Below, piece by piece: positions 43,089 to 51,837 of a stretch of DNA of 64,000 bases (position 1 is the first letter of the stretch; the number at the start of each line of letters is the position of its first letter). A model generated the notes under the pieces. It ran no database searches. It was not told the origin of the DNA and saw only the letters and a list, made by a program, of their open reading frames with translations. Origin of the DNA: Chelativorans sp. J32 (GTDB taxonomy: Bacteria > Pseudomonadota > Alphaproteobacteria > Rhizobiales > Rhizobiaceae); the NCBI RefSeq assembly GCF_000518985.1, contig NZ_JAEQ01000021.1, positions 24,008 through 88,007 of the forward strand. The letters are read 5' to 3'. The translations under genes and the position numbers were made by a program.

Positions 43089-43820
43089 ATGCGCCGCACC
43101 GAGGACGAAACCGCGCTGCGCGACGCGTGGGTTCTGCGCCAGGCCGGCGACGCGCCTGGCCCCGCCGGCAACGTGCTTTTGGCCTGGCGAAAGCTTGTCG
43201 GCCGGTCGCTGCCGGTGTCGGTCGAGGATCTGCAATCGGTCGCCGATCTGCTCGGCATCACCTGGACGGAGGTCTTTGCCGATCGCCTCGAGGACCTTGC
43301 CGACGACGTGCGCGCGGCGGCCCCCGCGCCGTTGATTGCCGCACGTGCCGCAACGGCGATCATGCGCGACAACCCGAAGGCGGAGGCCCTGGCCTGGTGG
43401 ATGGCCGATCTCGCTGTGTCATCGCGCATGGGCTGGACCCATGCTGTTCCGCTGCTCGTCACCCAGATCCACGCGACCGTGCTTCGCACCGGTCCCGATC
43501 GCCGGCGCGCCCGTCCGGACACTCCTGACTATGCGCGGGCAATCTGCCTTGCCGCCGCGGCCGGGGCGGCCGAGGCCTGCCGGCTTGCCGCCGGTATCGC
43601 GCAGCAGGCCGAACGTTTGCACGAAGTGACTCCAAAGCTGCGCGCCAAAGGGGCAGGGGACGTCATTGCCTTGCTGCTGTCCGACGATGCCGTGTCGGGC
43701 TCCTTCACCAGTCAGGCGATGACCCGATGGGCCAGCCGTCGCCTGTTCGAGCGGCTCCAAAAACTCGACGCGGTGCGCGAACTCACCGGCCGGTCGACCT
43801 TCCGGCTCTACGGGTTGTAG
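43089..43820 (+). pseudogene. DUF1403 family protein, N-terminally truncated
   Basis: An open frame of 243 residues matching DUF1403 from RTEDETALRDAW onward (DAPGPAGNVLLAWRKL, SVEDLQSVADLLGI). As I recall the family, members carry roughly 70-90 further residues before this point, so the 5' end seems lost. The frame starts right at the presumed junction near 43088, and no ribosome site is present before ATG 43089. DUF1403 genes usually lie beside scpB and RepB/ParB-like genes on rhizobial plasmids and islands, as here. Function unknown; expression of the remnant is doubtful. Confidence 0.7.
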
Positions 43821-43822
43821 CC

Positions 43823-44517
43823 ATGGGACGTCCGTCGCGCGATCCCGGTCTTCTGGATGCCGAACTCGACGCTTTGCCGCCCGAGCTTCGCTGGCGGGAA
43901 TGGATGACACGCGTCGAAGCCGTGATCTTTGCCGCGCCTGAACCGGTGACGCGGGAATTGCTGTCACGGATCGTCGGCCGCGAGTGCAGCATCGATCTGC
44001 TGATTGAGGATATTGCCAACGAGCTGGCGGCGAGGCCCTATGAGATCGTCGCGGTTGCCGGCGGCTGGCAATTCCGCACACGGCCCCGTCACGCCGAGGT
44101 GCTGAAGCGGCCTTCGGCGGCGCCACCACCGGCGCTGACATCACTGAAGGCGAGATGCTGGTGCTGGCCTCGATCGCCTATCACCAGCCGGTCACGCGCG
44201 CTGCGCTGTCCGACATGCTCGGCCGCGAGGTGTCGCGCGATGTCATCGGGCATCTGCGACGGCTCGACATGATCGCGTCGGGACCGCGATCGCCGCAGCC
44301 CGGCGCGCCATACACCTACGTGACGACGAAAAAATTCCTCGAGCACTTCGGGCTCGAGACGCTGCGCGATCTGCCCGACCTCGAGGCACTTGAAGATGCG
44401 GGGCTGCTGTCTAGAGAAGCAGTGCCGAATGGAAGTATCCCCGTGTCAGCTTCGGTCGCTGAAAGCGAAAGTGACGACGGGGTAGCTGACGACATTGTCA
44501 TTGAAGCCAAAGAATAG
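43823..44517 (+). pseudogene. scpB: ScpB-like segregation/condensation protein, frameshifted
   Basis: ScpB homology is split over two frames. The first, from ATG 43823, reads MGRPSRDPGLLDAELDAL ... RVEAVIFAAPEPVT ... VAGGWQFRTRPRHAEVL. The second continues AAFGGATTGADITEGEMLVL ... IAYHQPVTRAALSDMLGREV and ends at 44517. The switch is at about 44104-44108 and fits a single-base loss. ScpB partners ScpA and SMC in chromosome condensation, but this plasmid- or island-type copy usually travels with DUF1403. ATG follows two bases after the DUF1403 stop. It could also be a sequencing error. Confidence 0.82.
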
Positions 44518-44643
44518 CTTTTGGGGCGCCGTAAGAAAATTGCATACTGATGGCAGGAATGTGGGGATGGATTGTAGTGTGGGCCGGCCCGTCGGCTATC
44601 AAAGGGCAATTCGAACAGGATGGGCCTGAGTTCAGGAGGGGGC

Positions 44644-45059
44644 ATGTTTTCGCGGGGATCTTTGTGGCGTGAATGGGATTTGCATATTCATTCGCCTGCA
44701 TCATTTCATTGGGAGGGGGAGCGTTTCGGCACAGATCCAACGCGGAATAAAGTTCTTGTCGACGAGATGATCGTTGCTTTGAATGATGCCCCGCCAATTG
44801 CGTTCGGGCTCATGGACTATTGGACGTTTGACGGTTGGTTCGCTTTGAAGCAGCGGCAAGCCGAAGGCGAAGGACCAGCGTTGCAAAAGACTGTGTTCCC
44901 GGGAATTGAGCTAAGATTGATGGCACCTATGGATGGTCGTCTTAATGCCCACGTTCTCTTCTCTAACGATATTAGCGATCAGCATCTAAGGATTTTCTTT
45001 CACGCTTGAAGCTGGAGTTGATCAAGCAGCCGCTTTCGTGTGATGCGTTGATTGAATAG
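44644..45059 (+). pseudogene. TrlF-family PHP/AAA protein, N-terminal fragment with frameshift
   Basis: ATG 44644 follows a strong AGGAGG site. The protein starts WREWDLHIHSPASFHW, a PHP-like metal-binding entry, then GLMDYWTFDGWFALK, FPGIELRL and NAHVLFSND, the N-terminal pattern of the large TrlF AAA-like ATPases (about 900 residues). A single-base loss near 44988-44991 shifts the frame (otherwise RDFLSRLKLELIKQPL). The restored frame stops at TAG 45057, where unrelated sequence begins. So the gene is both frameshifted and cut. TrlF genes occur in defence islands. GC is lower than in flanking genes, suggesting import. Confidence 0.72.
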
Positions 45060-45082
45060 CGGTCCCTCTCTCGCCCAGGATA

Positions 45083-45114
45083 CTTCAGAGCGCTGCGCGG
45101 CAGCGCCCCTGAAG
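45083..45114 (-). terminator. Hairpin downstream of the TRAP permease gene
   Basis: CTTCAG ... CTGAAG encloses GCGCTGC-GCG-GCAGCGC, an interrupted 13-bp stem. It lies 67 bases beyond the DctM stop on its strand. Confidence 0.5.
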
Positions 45115-45180
45115 ATGTGCTGGGTGGATCGGGTGTTCCGCGCCTTGGACTGAGGGTGTCGGGTTGGCCGTACGTCCTTT

Positions 45181-46464
45181 TCACTGCATCGTGGCTGGCA
45201 ACCATGTCACCAACTGCGGGAACAGCACGAGCACCAATACAAGCAGCAGGTGTGCGACGACATGCGGATACGAGCCGCGGAAGACTTGCCCCACCGGCAT
45301 GCCGGTATATTTGGAGATGACGAAGACATTCATCCCCAGCGGCGGCGTGACCATGCCCACCTCTGCCATGACGATTGTGATCACTGCGAACCAGACGGGA
45401 TCGTAGCCCAGCTGCATCATCATCGGCGCGATGATCGGCACCGTCAGGATGAGCATGGCGATGAGGTCCATCACGCAGCCGAGCACCAGATAGAGAAGCA
45501 GGACTGCCATCAATACGACCCATGACGGGATGCCAGCCTCGGAAAGATAGCTGATCAGCGACTGTGTCGTCTGCGTCAGCGTCAGAAAATAGCCGAAGAT
45601 TTCGGCCCCGACGATGATCAGCGCGATCATGCAGCTCGCCTCGGCTGTCACCACCATCGCGCGGCGAATGCGGCTCCAGCTCGTGCGGCGCAGCAACGCG
45701 AGCGCGAGCGCGGCCAGGGCGCCGAGCGCGGATGCTTCGGTAGGAGTGCCGATGCCGAGATAGATTACGCCGGTCACGCACATGAACAGCACCAGAAAGG
45801 CCCAGGACGTCTTCAGGGCAGCGATCTTTTCCCACATCCGGTAGCCTTGCGCTCCGGGTGCATGCTCCGGATTGCGCCAGACCAGGAAGAAGACAGTCAG
45901 GATGATCGTCAGGGTCACGAGGATGCCGGGCACGATTCCTGCGATAAGGAGCTGGCCGACACTGAGGTTGGCTATGATCGCGTAGAGTACCATGGCCACG
46001 CTGGGCGGTATCAGCATCGCCAGCGTTCCCGAGATCGCGACCACGCCGGCCGCCAGCCGCGGATCATACCCCTGCTTGATCATGCCGGGTATCGACGTCG
46101 ACGACAGAGTGGCGGCCGCGGCAGTGCTGGAGCCCGATATGGCACCGAAGGCCGCGCCGGTCAGCGCGGTCGCATGGGCGAGCCCGCCTGGCGTTCGTCC
46201 GGTCCAAATCTTTGCGGCCTTGAAGAGGTCGTCGCTGATGCCGCTGACCGTTATCAAATTGGCCATAAGGATGAACATCGGGATGGCGACGAACTCGTAA
46301 TTCTGGTTCGACGCGAGCGGTGTTGAAGCCAGGATTCCCGCGGCAGTGTCAAACCCGCCGACCATGAGCAGTCCAAAGGCGCCTGCCAGCGCGAGGCTGA
46401 GCGCCACGGGGAGCCCGAACGCAAGGAAGCCGAGGAGGAGAACCAGTCCAGCGAATGTGGCCAT
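45181..46464 (-). CDS. TRAP transporter large permease (DctM-like)
   Basis: A 427-residue membrane protein with twelve or more helices. Standard marks are MFILMANLI, the long GGLAHATALTGAAFGAISGSS block, LIPPSVAMVLYAI and TPTEASALGALAALALAL. It moves a carboxylate-type solute across the inner membrane using a sodium or proton gradient, together with DctQ and the binding protein DctP. Its start overlaps the DctQ stop (ATGA). No DctP gene is in the window and DctQ is cut, so the transporter is probably non-functional here. Confidence 0.9.
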   Translation of the reverse strand: MATFAGLVLLLGFLAFGLPVALSLALAGAFGLLMVGGFDTAAGILASTPLASNQNYEFVAIPMFILMANLITVSGISDDLFKAAKIWTGRTPGGLAHATALTGAAFGAISGSSTAAAATLSSTSIPGMIKQGYDPRLAAGVVAISGTLAMLIPPSVAMVLYAIIANLSVGQLLIAGIVPGILVTLTIILTVFFLVWRNPEHAPGAQGYRMWEKIAALKTSWAFLVLFMCVTGVIYLGIGTPTEASALGALAALALALLRRTSWSRIRRAMVVTAEASCMIALIIVGAEIFGYFLTLTQTTQSLISYLSEAGIPSWVVLMAVLLLYLVLGCVMDLIAMLILTVPIIAPMMMQLGYDPVWFAVITIVMAEVGMVTPPLGMNVFVISKYTGMPVGQVFRGSYPHVVAHLLLVLVLVLFPQLVTWLPATMQ

Positions 46465-46880
46465 CAGAGCGCCTCCTCCTCTCCGATTTCACGCATGGCA
46501 GCGATAATCGCCTCCAGTGCCGGGTGCTGGATGACGATCGTGATCATATAAGCGGCCGCCAGATAAAGAATGCGAAGCATCAGGATCGAGAAGGCCACGG
46601 GAACGATCGCCGTGCTCAGCCACATTGGCCATGCATAGAGACCGACTGTAGCCTCTCCCGTAACCCAGGCTTCGTGGGTCAGGATCGAGACCCGCCAGAT
46701 GATGAGCGCGACCAGCGCTGCGGCCATCAGATAGCAGAGGCCGAGAGCAAGGTTGGTGACGTTGCGGGGCAGCATCGACGATATCAGGTCGACATTGATG
46801 TGCACCCCCTTCCGCAGCGTGTACGACAGCGCGAAATACATCGCTCCGGGAAGCACATAGACAGCCGACGTTGACGAGTG
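46464..46880 (-). pseudogene. TRAP transporter small permease (DctQ-like), 5'-truncated
   Basis: DctQ homology is clear from VYVLPGAMYFALSYTLRKGVH through HINVDLISSMLPR to the stop at 46464. Before this, where an N-terminal helix with an E-x-x-x-R(Y/W) motif should stand, the frame runs into sequence that belongs to the opposite-strand helicase gene. The join is at about 46870-46885. Both genes lost their 5' parts, meeting head to head. An open frame continues to 47009 but is a shadow of the helicase gene. Confidence 0.8.
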
Positions 46881-46905
46881 GGCTGAGCTGGACGGGCAAA
46901 CCCAG

Positions 46906-48438
46906 GTGGATCTCGCCATCCAGACCAAGGGGTGGGAGATGGAAAAGGCTGAGGTCGAAACGCTGCTCGACCTGGCCCGCGCCACGGAGGCACAGGGGAC
47001 GGACGCCAAGGCTGAGGCGCTCCTGGAACTGATCTACAAGCTTCAGCAGGAGGAGAATGATCCTGAGCTGAAGGTGTTGGTCTTCACCGAATTCGTGCCC
47101 ACGCAGGCGATGCTTGCGGATTTCCTTGAAAGCCGAGGCTTCTCGGTCACCACTTTGAACGGGAGCATGGATCTCGAAGCTCGCACTCGGGCGCAGCAAT
47201 TATTCGCCCGAGATATCCGCATTCTGATCTCGACGGACGCTGGTGGCGAGGGTTTGAACCTGCAGTTCTGCCACGTCATCGTAAACTTCGACATGCCGTG
47301 GAACCCTATGCGGGTCGAACAGCGCATCGGCCGCGTCGACCGTATCGGGCAGCCGCACGTCGTGCGCGCGATCAACTTCGTCCTGGAGGACACGGTCGAG
47401 CATCGCGTGCGCGAGGTTCTGGAGACGAAGCTCGCGGTCATCGCCGAAGAGTTCGGGGTGGATAAGGCCGCTGACGTGATGGACTCGGTCGAAGCAGAGT
47501 CACTGTTCGATGAGCTCTTCGTCCATGGGCTCCAGAACCCAGACGCCATCGAAAGCGAATGCGACGCGGTTGTGTCGCAGCTTCGGTCGACCATCGCCGA
47601 AAGCCGCAAAAGCAGCGAGCTCTTGTCGGATGGGCATCAGCTTAACGCAGACGATGCCCGCAAATGGAGAGACCACCCGGCGCAGTTCTGGTTGGAACGG
47701 GCGATCACAACCGGACTGCCCGCGCGCGGCGGGGATGCCGTCAAGGAGGCCGATTTTTGGCGGGTGCGTTGGGTGGACGGCAGCGAGTCGGCCAAGGTCT
47801 GCTTCGACGCGCGGACAGCCGAGGAGCGGCCTGATGTGGAATGGGTAACGCTTGAAGATCCCCGGGCTCGGGCAGTGATCAGCGATCTGCCGCGCTGCGT
47901 TTCGGGTCAACCGCTGCCTGCAGTCCGGCTTGCCGGCCTTCCGGAGAGCGTCCGGGGCGTATGGTCGCTGTGGGAGATCAGCCTCTCCGCCGATGATTTC
48001 AGCCGACGGCGCTTCCTGTCCGTCTTCGTGAACGACGAAGGGCGAACCTTCCTGCCGACTGCGAAGCGGATCTGGGATCTTCTTCCGACGGAACGGGTCG
48101 AGAGTGTCGGGGCCGTCACCGCCGCAGATGCAAACGGCTACTTTGACCGCTCAAAGAATGCCGCTCTCACCCAAGGCGAACGCATCTTTGCGGACATGGT
48201 GGAGGAGCACAGGGCCCGCATCCAGGAAGAGCGCGAACGTGCCAAGTACGCCTACGATGCGCGGCATCAGGCCATCGGCCGGGTCGGGCTCCAGACAGTC
48301 CGGGACTACCGCCGCAAGCGTCTGCGTGCCGACCATGACGCCCGCATGGCGCAGCTGGATGCCGCCGAGGCATACACGCCCGATCTGAACGCCGTTCTCC
48401 TGTTGCGTGTCGGCGAACCGGGAACGGCTGCATCATGA
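46906..48438 (+). pseudogene. BREX type 3 helicase BrxHII-like, N-terminal ATPase half missing
   Basis: 510 residues remain. Homology begins about 46874 (DEWAELDGQTQVDLAIQ) just after an in-frame TAG; GTG 46906 is the first usable start. The C-terminal RecA-like helicase lobe is present with VFTEFVPTQAML, STDAGGEGLNLQFCHVI and QRIGRVDRIGQ. The long helical tail with RIQEERERAKYAYDARHQ and RVGLQTVRDYRRKRLRADHD is also present. Walker A and DEAD/DEAH motifs are missing, so it cannot act as a helicase. Gene order brxHII-pglZ-brxA, with overlapping starts, identifies the type 3 BREX anti-phage system. brxF, brxC and pglXI are absent from the window. Confidence 0.8.
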
Positions 48439-50429
48439 GCGCCTGGACCGATCGCATCCTGCAGGAGTTTCCTGCCGATCTTTCCCGCTTCTGGATTGCC
48501 TGCGATCCTGACGATCTTCTGCTCGATGAGCGCATTCTCCACGAACTTCGGGATCGGGGCTTCGAGGTTCTGCCGTTCGAAGATCCCATCGCTTTCAGAA
48601 CGGAGTATGAGGAGCGTTATCGAGCCGCTTGGGATCGGGGCGAAGAAGGACCGGCACACGCGCTTATTCTGCAATTGCGTGGAACCGATCTGAACGCGCT
48701 TCCCTGGGACTACGTCCGGATGGGACGTAAGGTCAGCCTGAGCCTGGCCGACCTGTTTCCGAGGTTGAGCTATAGCGTAATCCGGCAAGTGGACTCCGAG
48801 CACCATGAAACCCTGTTTCTGGCACACAACAGACACGCCACTCAGCCGCTGGGAGAAGGAGCGACCAAGGACTTCATCCTGACCCATATCTTCCGCATCA
48901 GCCCTTACCTGCTCAGCAGGCCCGAGGACTTCTGGCGAGAGGTTTTGCGGCTCCATTACCGAGGCGCTGGGCTGCCGGAACTGCTCGCTAGGCATGTTGA
49001 GGGGATCTTGAAGGACTCCCGCCTTGGCGACCTGCCTATCGCGGAGCTGCTCTCGTCCAAGAGCTATATGGTGCGCGCGGTGCAGGATGCCTGGGGCCGC
49101 TTCTTGTCGCAGTATGGGATCCGCAGCGATCGGCGCTCGAACGATGAGACTGTTGAGGCATTGCCGGACGTCTCAGTACCGTTTGAACATCCCGACGTCA
49201 GGGTCATCATCGACACCATGTTCCTCGAAGGGGGCCTTCAGCCCGTTGGTGCACCGAGTTCAACGGCTGATTTGCCTGACTGGGTCAAGGTTGGTCTGGT
49301 TGATGACCCTCACGCGCTCGGCAACCTTGTCTCCGCAGGTGTGAAGAAGATCGCCGCCGACCTGCCCACGGTTGAGGCAACGCATCGCGATTGGGTAGAA
49401 ATGGCGCGTCGGCTGGGAGAGGTGATCTCGCGCTTCAACGGACTGAGCGCGGGAGTGGCTGAACCCATACAGCAGCAAGTCCGCGCTTTGCAGCGCGATG
49501 TGGATGAGCGGTTGAAGGATTGGCTGTTCCAGCATTTCGCCGACTTGCCATCGCTTCCTGCGGCAAAGGGCCCGGTGATGGTTCATCACGTGCCGCGGTA
49601 TCTGGCCTTACGTCGGAATGCCGGCGAAGATCGGGTGGCTCTCTTGGTGTTCGACGGTCTGGCCATGGATCAGTGGATTCAGATCCGGGAGCATCTGGCC
49701 GCACGCGTGCCCGGGTTCTCAGCGGAGGAAGGCGGGTGTTTCGCGTGGCTGCCAACGCTAACATCTGTGTCGCGACAGGCGCTATTTTCGGGTCTCAAGC
49801 CCCGAGAGTTCGCGAACTCGATCGAAACGACGGCGCGGGAACCGTCTTTGTGGGATCGCTTCTGGCAGGAGAACGGCCTTCGCAAGTCAGAGATCATTTA
49901 TCAGAAAGGTCTGAAGCGAAACGAGCAACTGGCTGAATTGGAGGAAGCTATCTCCCCGCCGGCAACGAAGGTTGCAGGAATCGTCGTCGATATAATCGAT
50001 GAAATTGTCCACGGCGCGATGTTGGGGAAGCGCGGTATCGCCGGGCAGATCCGTGCGTGGTGCGATACGGGTTTCGTCGAAAAGCTATTCCTGCTCCTCG
50101 CCGAACAGGGATATGTGATTTACCTCACTGCTGACCATGGCAATGTCGATGCTGAAGGCATTGGTCGTCTTAGTCAGGGCGTGGTTTCCGAACTCAAGGG
50201 CGAAAGGGTTCGAGCCTATCGCAGTGAAACTTTGGCATCGTCGGTTCCAGCCGACATCGATGCCTTCCGTTTCGATAGTCCCGGCTTACCGCCGGACTTC
50301 TTGCCGCTATACGCGGGTACGCGCGGCGCCTTCGTTCCGAAAGGTGACCAGATTGTCGCGCATGGGGGCATATCAGTCGAGGAGCTCATTGTTCCGTTTA
50401 TAAGAATAAACATGCCGAGAGCGATTTGA
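48435..50429 (+). CDS. pglZ: BREX type 3 phosphatase-like protein PglZ
   Basis: A 664-residue protein of the alkaline-phosphatase-superfamily PglZ class. Metal-site motifs are present: LLVFDGLAMDQW (about 404-415) and YLTADHGNVDAEGIG (about 562-576). The N-terminal part (WIACDPDDLLLDERILHEL) is typical of the BREX-3 form. It starts at ATG 48435, overlapping the brxHII stop (ATGA), and ends overlapping the next gene (TGATG). PglZ is needed for BREX defence in intact systems. With brxC and the methylase missing here, the protein has no obvious partner. Confidence 0.87.
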   Translation: MSAWTDRILQEFPADLSRFWIACDPDDLLLDERILHELRDRGFEVLPFEDPIAFRTEYEERYRAAWDRGEEGPAHALILQLRGTDLNALPWDYVRMGRKVSLSLADLFPRLSYSVIRQVDSEHHETLFLAHNRHATQPLGEGATKDFILTHIFRISPYLLSRPEDFWREVLRLHYRGAGLPELLARHVEGILKDSRLGDLPIAELLSSKSYMVRAVQDAWGRFLSQYGIRSDRRSNDETVEALPDVSVPFEHPDVRVIIDTMFLEGGLQPVGAPSSTADLPDWVKVGLVDDPHALGNLVSAGVKKIAADLPTVEATHRDWVEMARRLGEVISRFNGLSAGVAEPIQQQVRALQRDVDERLKDWLFQHFADLPSLPAAKGPVMVHHVPRYLALRRNAGEDRVALLVFDGLAMDQWIQIREHLAARVPGFSAEEGGCFAWLPTLTSVSRQALFSGLKPREFANSIETTAREPSLWDRFWQENGLRKSEIIYQKGLKRNEQLAELEEAISPPATKVAGIVVDIIDEIVHGAMLGKRGIAGQIRAWCDTGFVEKLFLLLAEQGYVIYLTADHGNVDAEGIGRLSQGVVSELKGERVRAYRSETLASSVPADIDAFRFDSPGLPPDFLPLYAGTRGAFVPKGDQIVAHGGISVEELIVPFIRINMPRAI

Positions 50430-51163
50430 TGAGTTCGCCGTCCCCGCAAATTGGATTTGATCGTTTCATACAGTTGGATTGGGCCGCTACTGCCCTCCGC
50501 ATCAGAGCAGGTATAGCCACGCTTGATGACCTTGAGGCGATACTCGATGCCTCGCACGCCGGCATAGCGGCCAAGAAGAAGACCAGGACCGTGCTTAACC
50601 GCCTGTGGTTGGACCCTCGGCCCGACCTGATCGGTTTCGCCGATCGCGGTGTAAAATTCTATCGGGATGCTCCGGATATTTCCGTTCCGGTGCTCACCTG
50701 GGGCATGGCCCTAGCTACCTATCCGTTCTTTGGAAAAGTGGCGGAGATTGTTGGCCGTCTGGCCGCGCTCCAGGGGGATTGTACCTCCGCCGAAGTCCAT
50801 CGGCGCATGGCGGAGATTTATGGCGAGCGAGAAGGCACCCGTCGCATGACAAATATGGTCCTGCAATCTCAGGCGGACTGGGGGGCAATCGTGCGGACCG
50901 ACAAAGGCAAGCGGATCGTGCTTGGAAAGCCCACTGATTTGGGCAGATTGCCGGTGGCGGCCTGGATCGCTGAAGCTTGTTTGCGGTATTCCGATCGCGC
51001 GTTGCCGGTCGCGACTCTTGCTTCCCACCGTGCGCTCTATCCGTTCAGCCTCGGCGATTCGATTACCTATCTCCTTTCGCAATCGCCGACAGTCGAGTTG
51101 CGGATCGATAGCGCGAGCAATCAGATTGTATCACTCGTCGACGCTCAGGGAACAACAGGATAG
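50429..51163 (+). CDS. BrxA-like protein, last gene of the BREX type 3 remnant
   Basis: A 244-residue basic protein starting MSSPSPQIGFDRFIQLDWAA. It includes HAGIAAKKKTRTVLNRLWLDP and a C-terminal helical part. I did not recognise the family by motif alone. The call rests on the fixed type 3 order brxHII-pglZ-brxA and on the TGATG overlap with pglZ. Its 3' end overlaps the convergent HEPN gene by 19 bases. Confidence 0.6.
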   Translation: MSSPSPQIGFDRFIQLDWAATALRIRAGIATLDDLEAILDASHAGIAAKKKTRTVLNRLWLDPRPDLIGFADRGVKFYRDAPDISVPVLTWGMALATYPFFGKVAEIVGRLAALQGDCTSAEVHRRMAEIYGEREGTRRMTNMVLQSQADWGAIVRTDKGKRIVLGKPTDLGRLPVAAWIAEACLRYSDRALPVATLASHRALYPFSLGDSITYLLSQSPTVELRIDSASNQIVSLVDAQGTTG

Positions 51164-51816
51164 AAGGGCTTGCCCCAGTCCTTGTCGGGACTGTCCATCA
51201 TCAGATCGGTGAAGACCGGCATCAGGAAACCGAGGATCGCGGCGCCATCGCGGACCTGGGTGCGGTTGATGCCGCTGTTCCAGGTCGAGCCGCCATGAAC
51301 GAGTTGGTTGCGCAGCACATATAGCCGGTCGAAGACGAAGCTGAGCACGCGCTTGGTGTCGCCGCCCTGGATGGCCTGCGCGAAGGCGCGCGAGGAGGCT
51401 TCGAAACGCTCTTCCCAATCCTCGAAGCCGGCAATCCCGTTATGGTGCTGCCAGAACGGATTGAAGACGTAGCGGTTCTCCATCAGCAGCCGCACCGGTC
51501 CCGAAAAGCGCTGCCAGATCGCCCCATAGATGCGGCGCTGCTCGTCGAGCGTGATCAACTTTCCGAAGAAATCGGCGAAGGCGGCGCGTTCGCCCGGCTG
51601 GATGGTCTGGAATTCGCCCTCGTCGGCATAAGCGGCGTTGAACGCGATCCATAGGAATATGAATTTTGCGTCGTCGTCGGTCCCGCAGGCCTCGGCGCGG
51701 CCGATCCAGCTGATGGCGCGATGGACACGCAGGCCCATCGTCTGCGGAAAGCCTTCGCGGATCGCGCGCTGCTTGGTTTTCAGTTCTGCATGGGTGAGGC
51801 CCGTCTTTGTGGTCAT
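51145..51816 (-). CDS. HEPN-like protein of unknown substrate
   Basis: A 223-residue mainly helical protein. The C-terminal part has RLYVLRNQLVHGG (R169-H174), the R-x4-H motif of HEPN ribonuclease domains, preceded by a helix VLSFVFDRLY. The N-terminal helix block FIFLWIAFNAAYAD occurs in HEPN-like proteins of defence and toxin loci. It is co-transcribed with the WYL regulator 21 bases upstream. It may act as an RNA-cleaving effector or a sensor of the module; RNase activity is inferred only from the motif. Confidence 0.65.
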   Translation of the reverse strand: MTTKTGLTHAELKTKQRAIREGFPQTMGLRVHRAISWIGRAEACGTDDDAKFIFLWIAFNAAYADEGEFQTIQPGERAAFADFFGKLITLDEQRRIYGAIWQRFSGPVRLLMENRYVFNPFWQHHNGIAGFEDWEERFEASSRAFAQAIQGGDTKRVLSFVFDRLYVLRNQLVHGGSTWNSGINRTQVRDGAAILGFLMPVFTDLMMDSPDKDWGKPFYPVVP

Positions 51817-51837
51817 TCCGCTTCGTTTACTGTTGCC

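Noticed and set aside
44972..45835. 287-codon reverse-strand frame over the TRAP permease end
   Set aside because: It is the +1 shadow of the DctM gene continued into non-coding sequence; Arg/His-rich and motif-free.
46881..47009. N-terminal extension of the DctQ frame (Ser/Arg/Val-rich)
   Set aside because: It is antisense to the helicase tail and shows no DctQ homology, so it reflects the join and not a real N-terminus.
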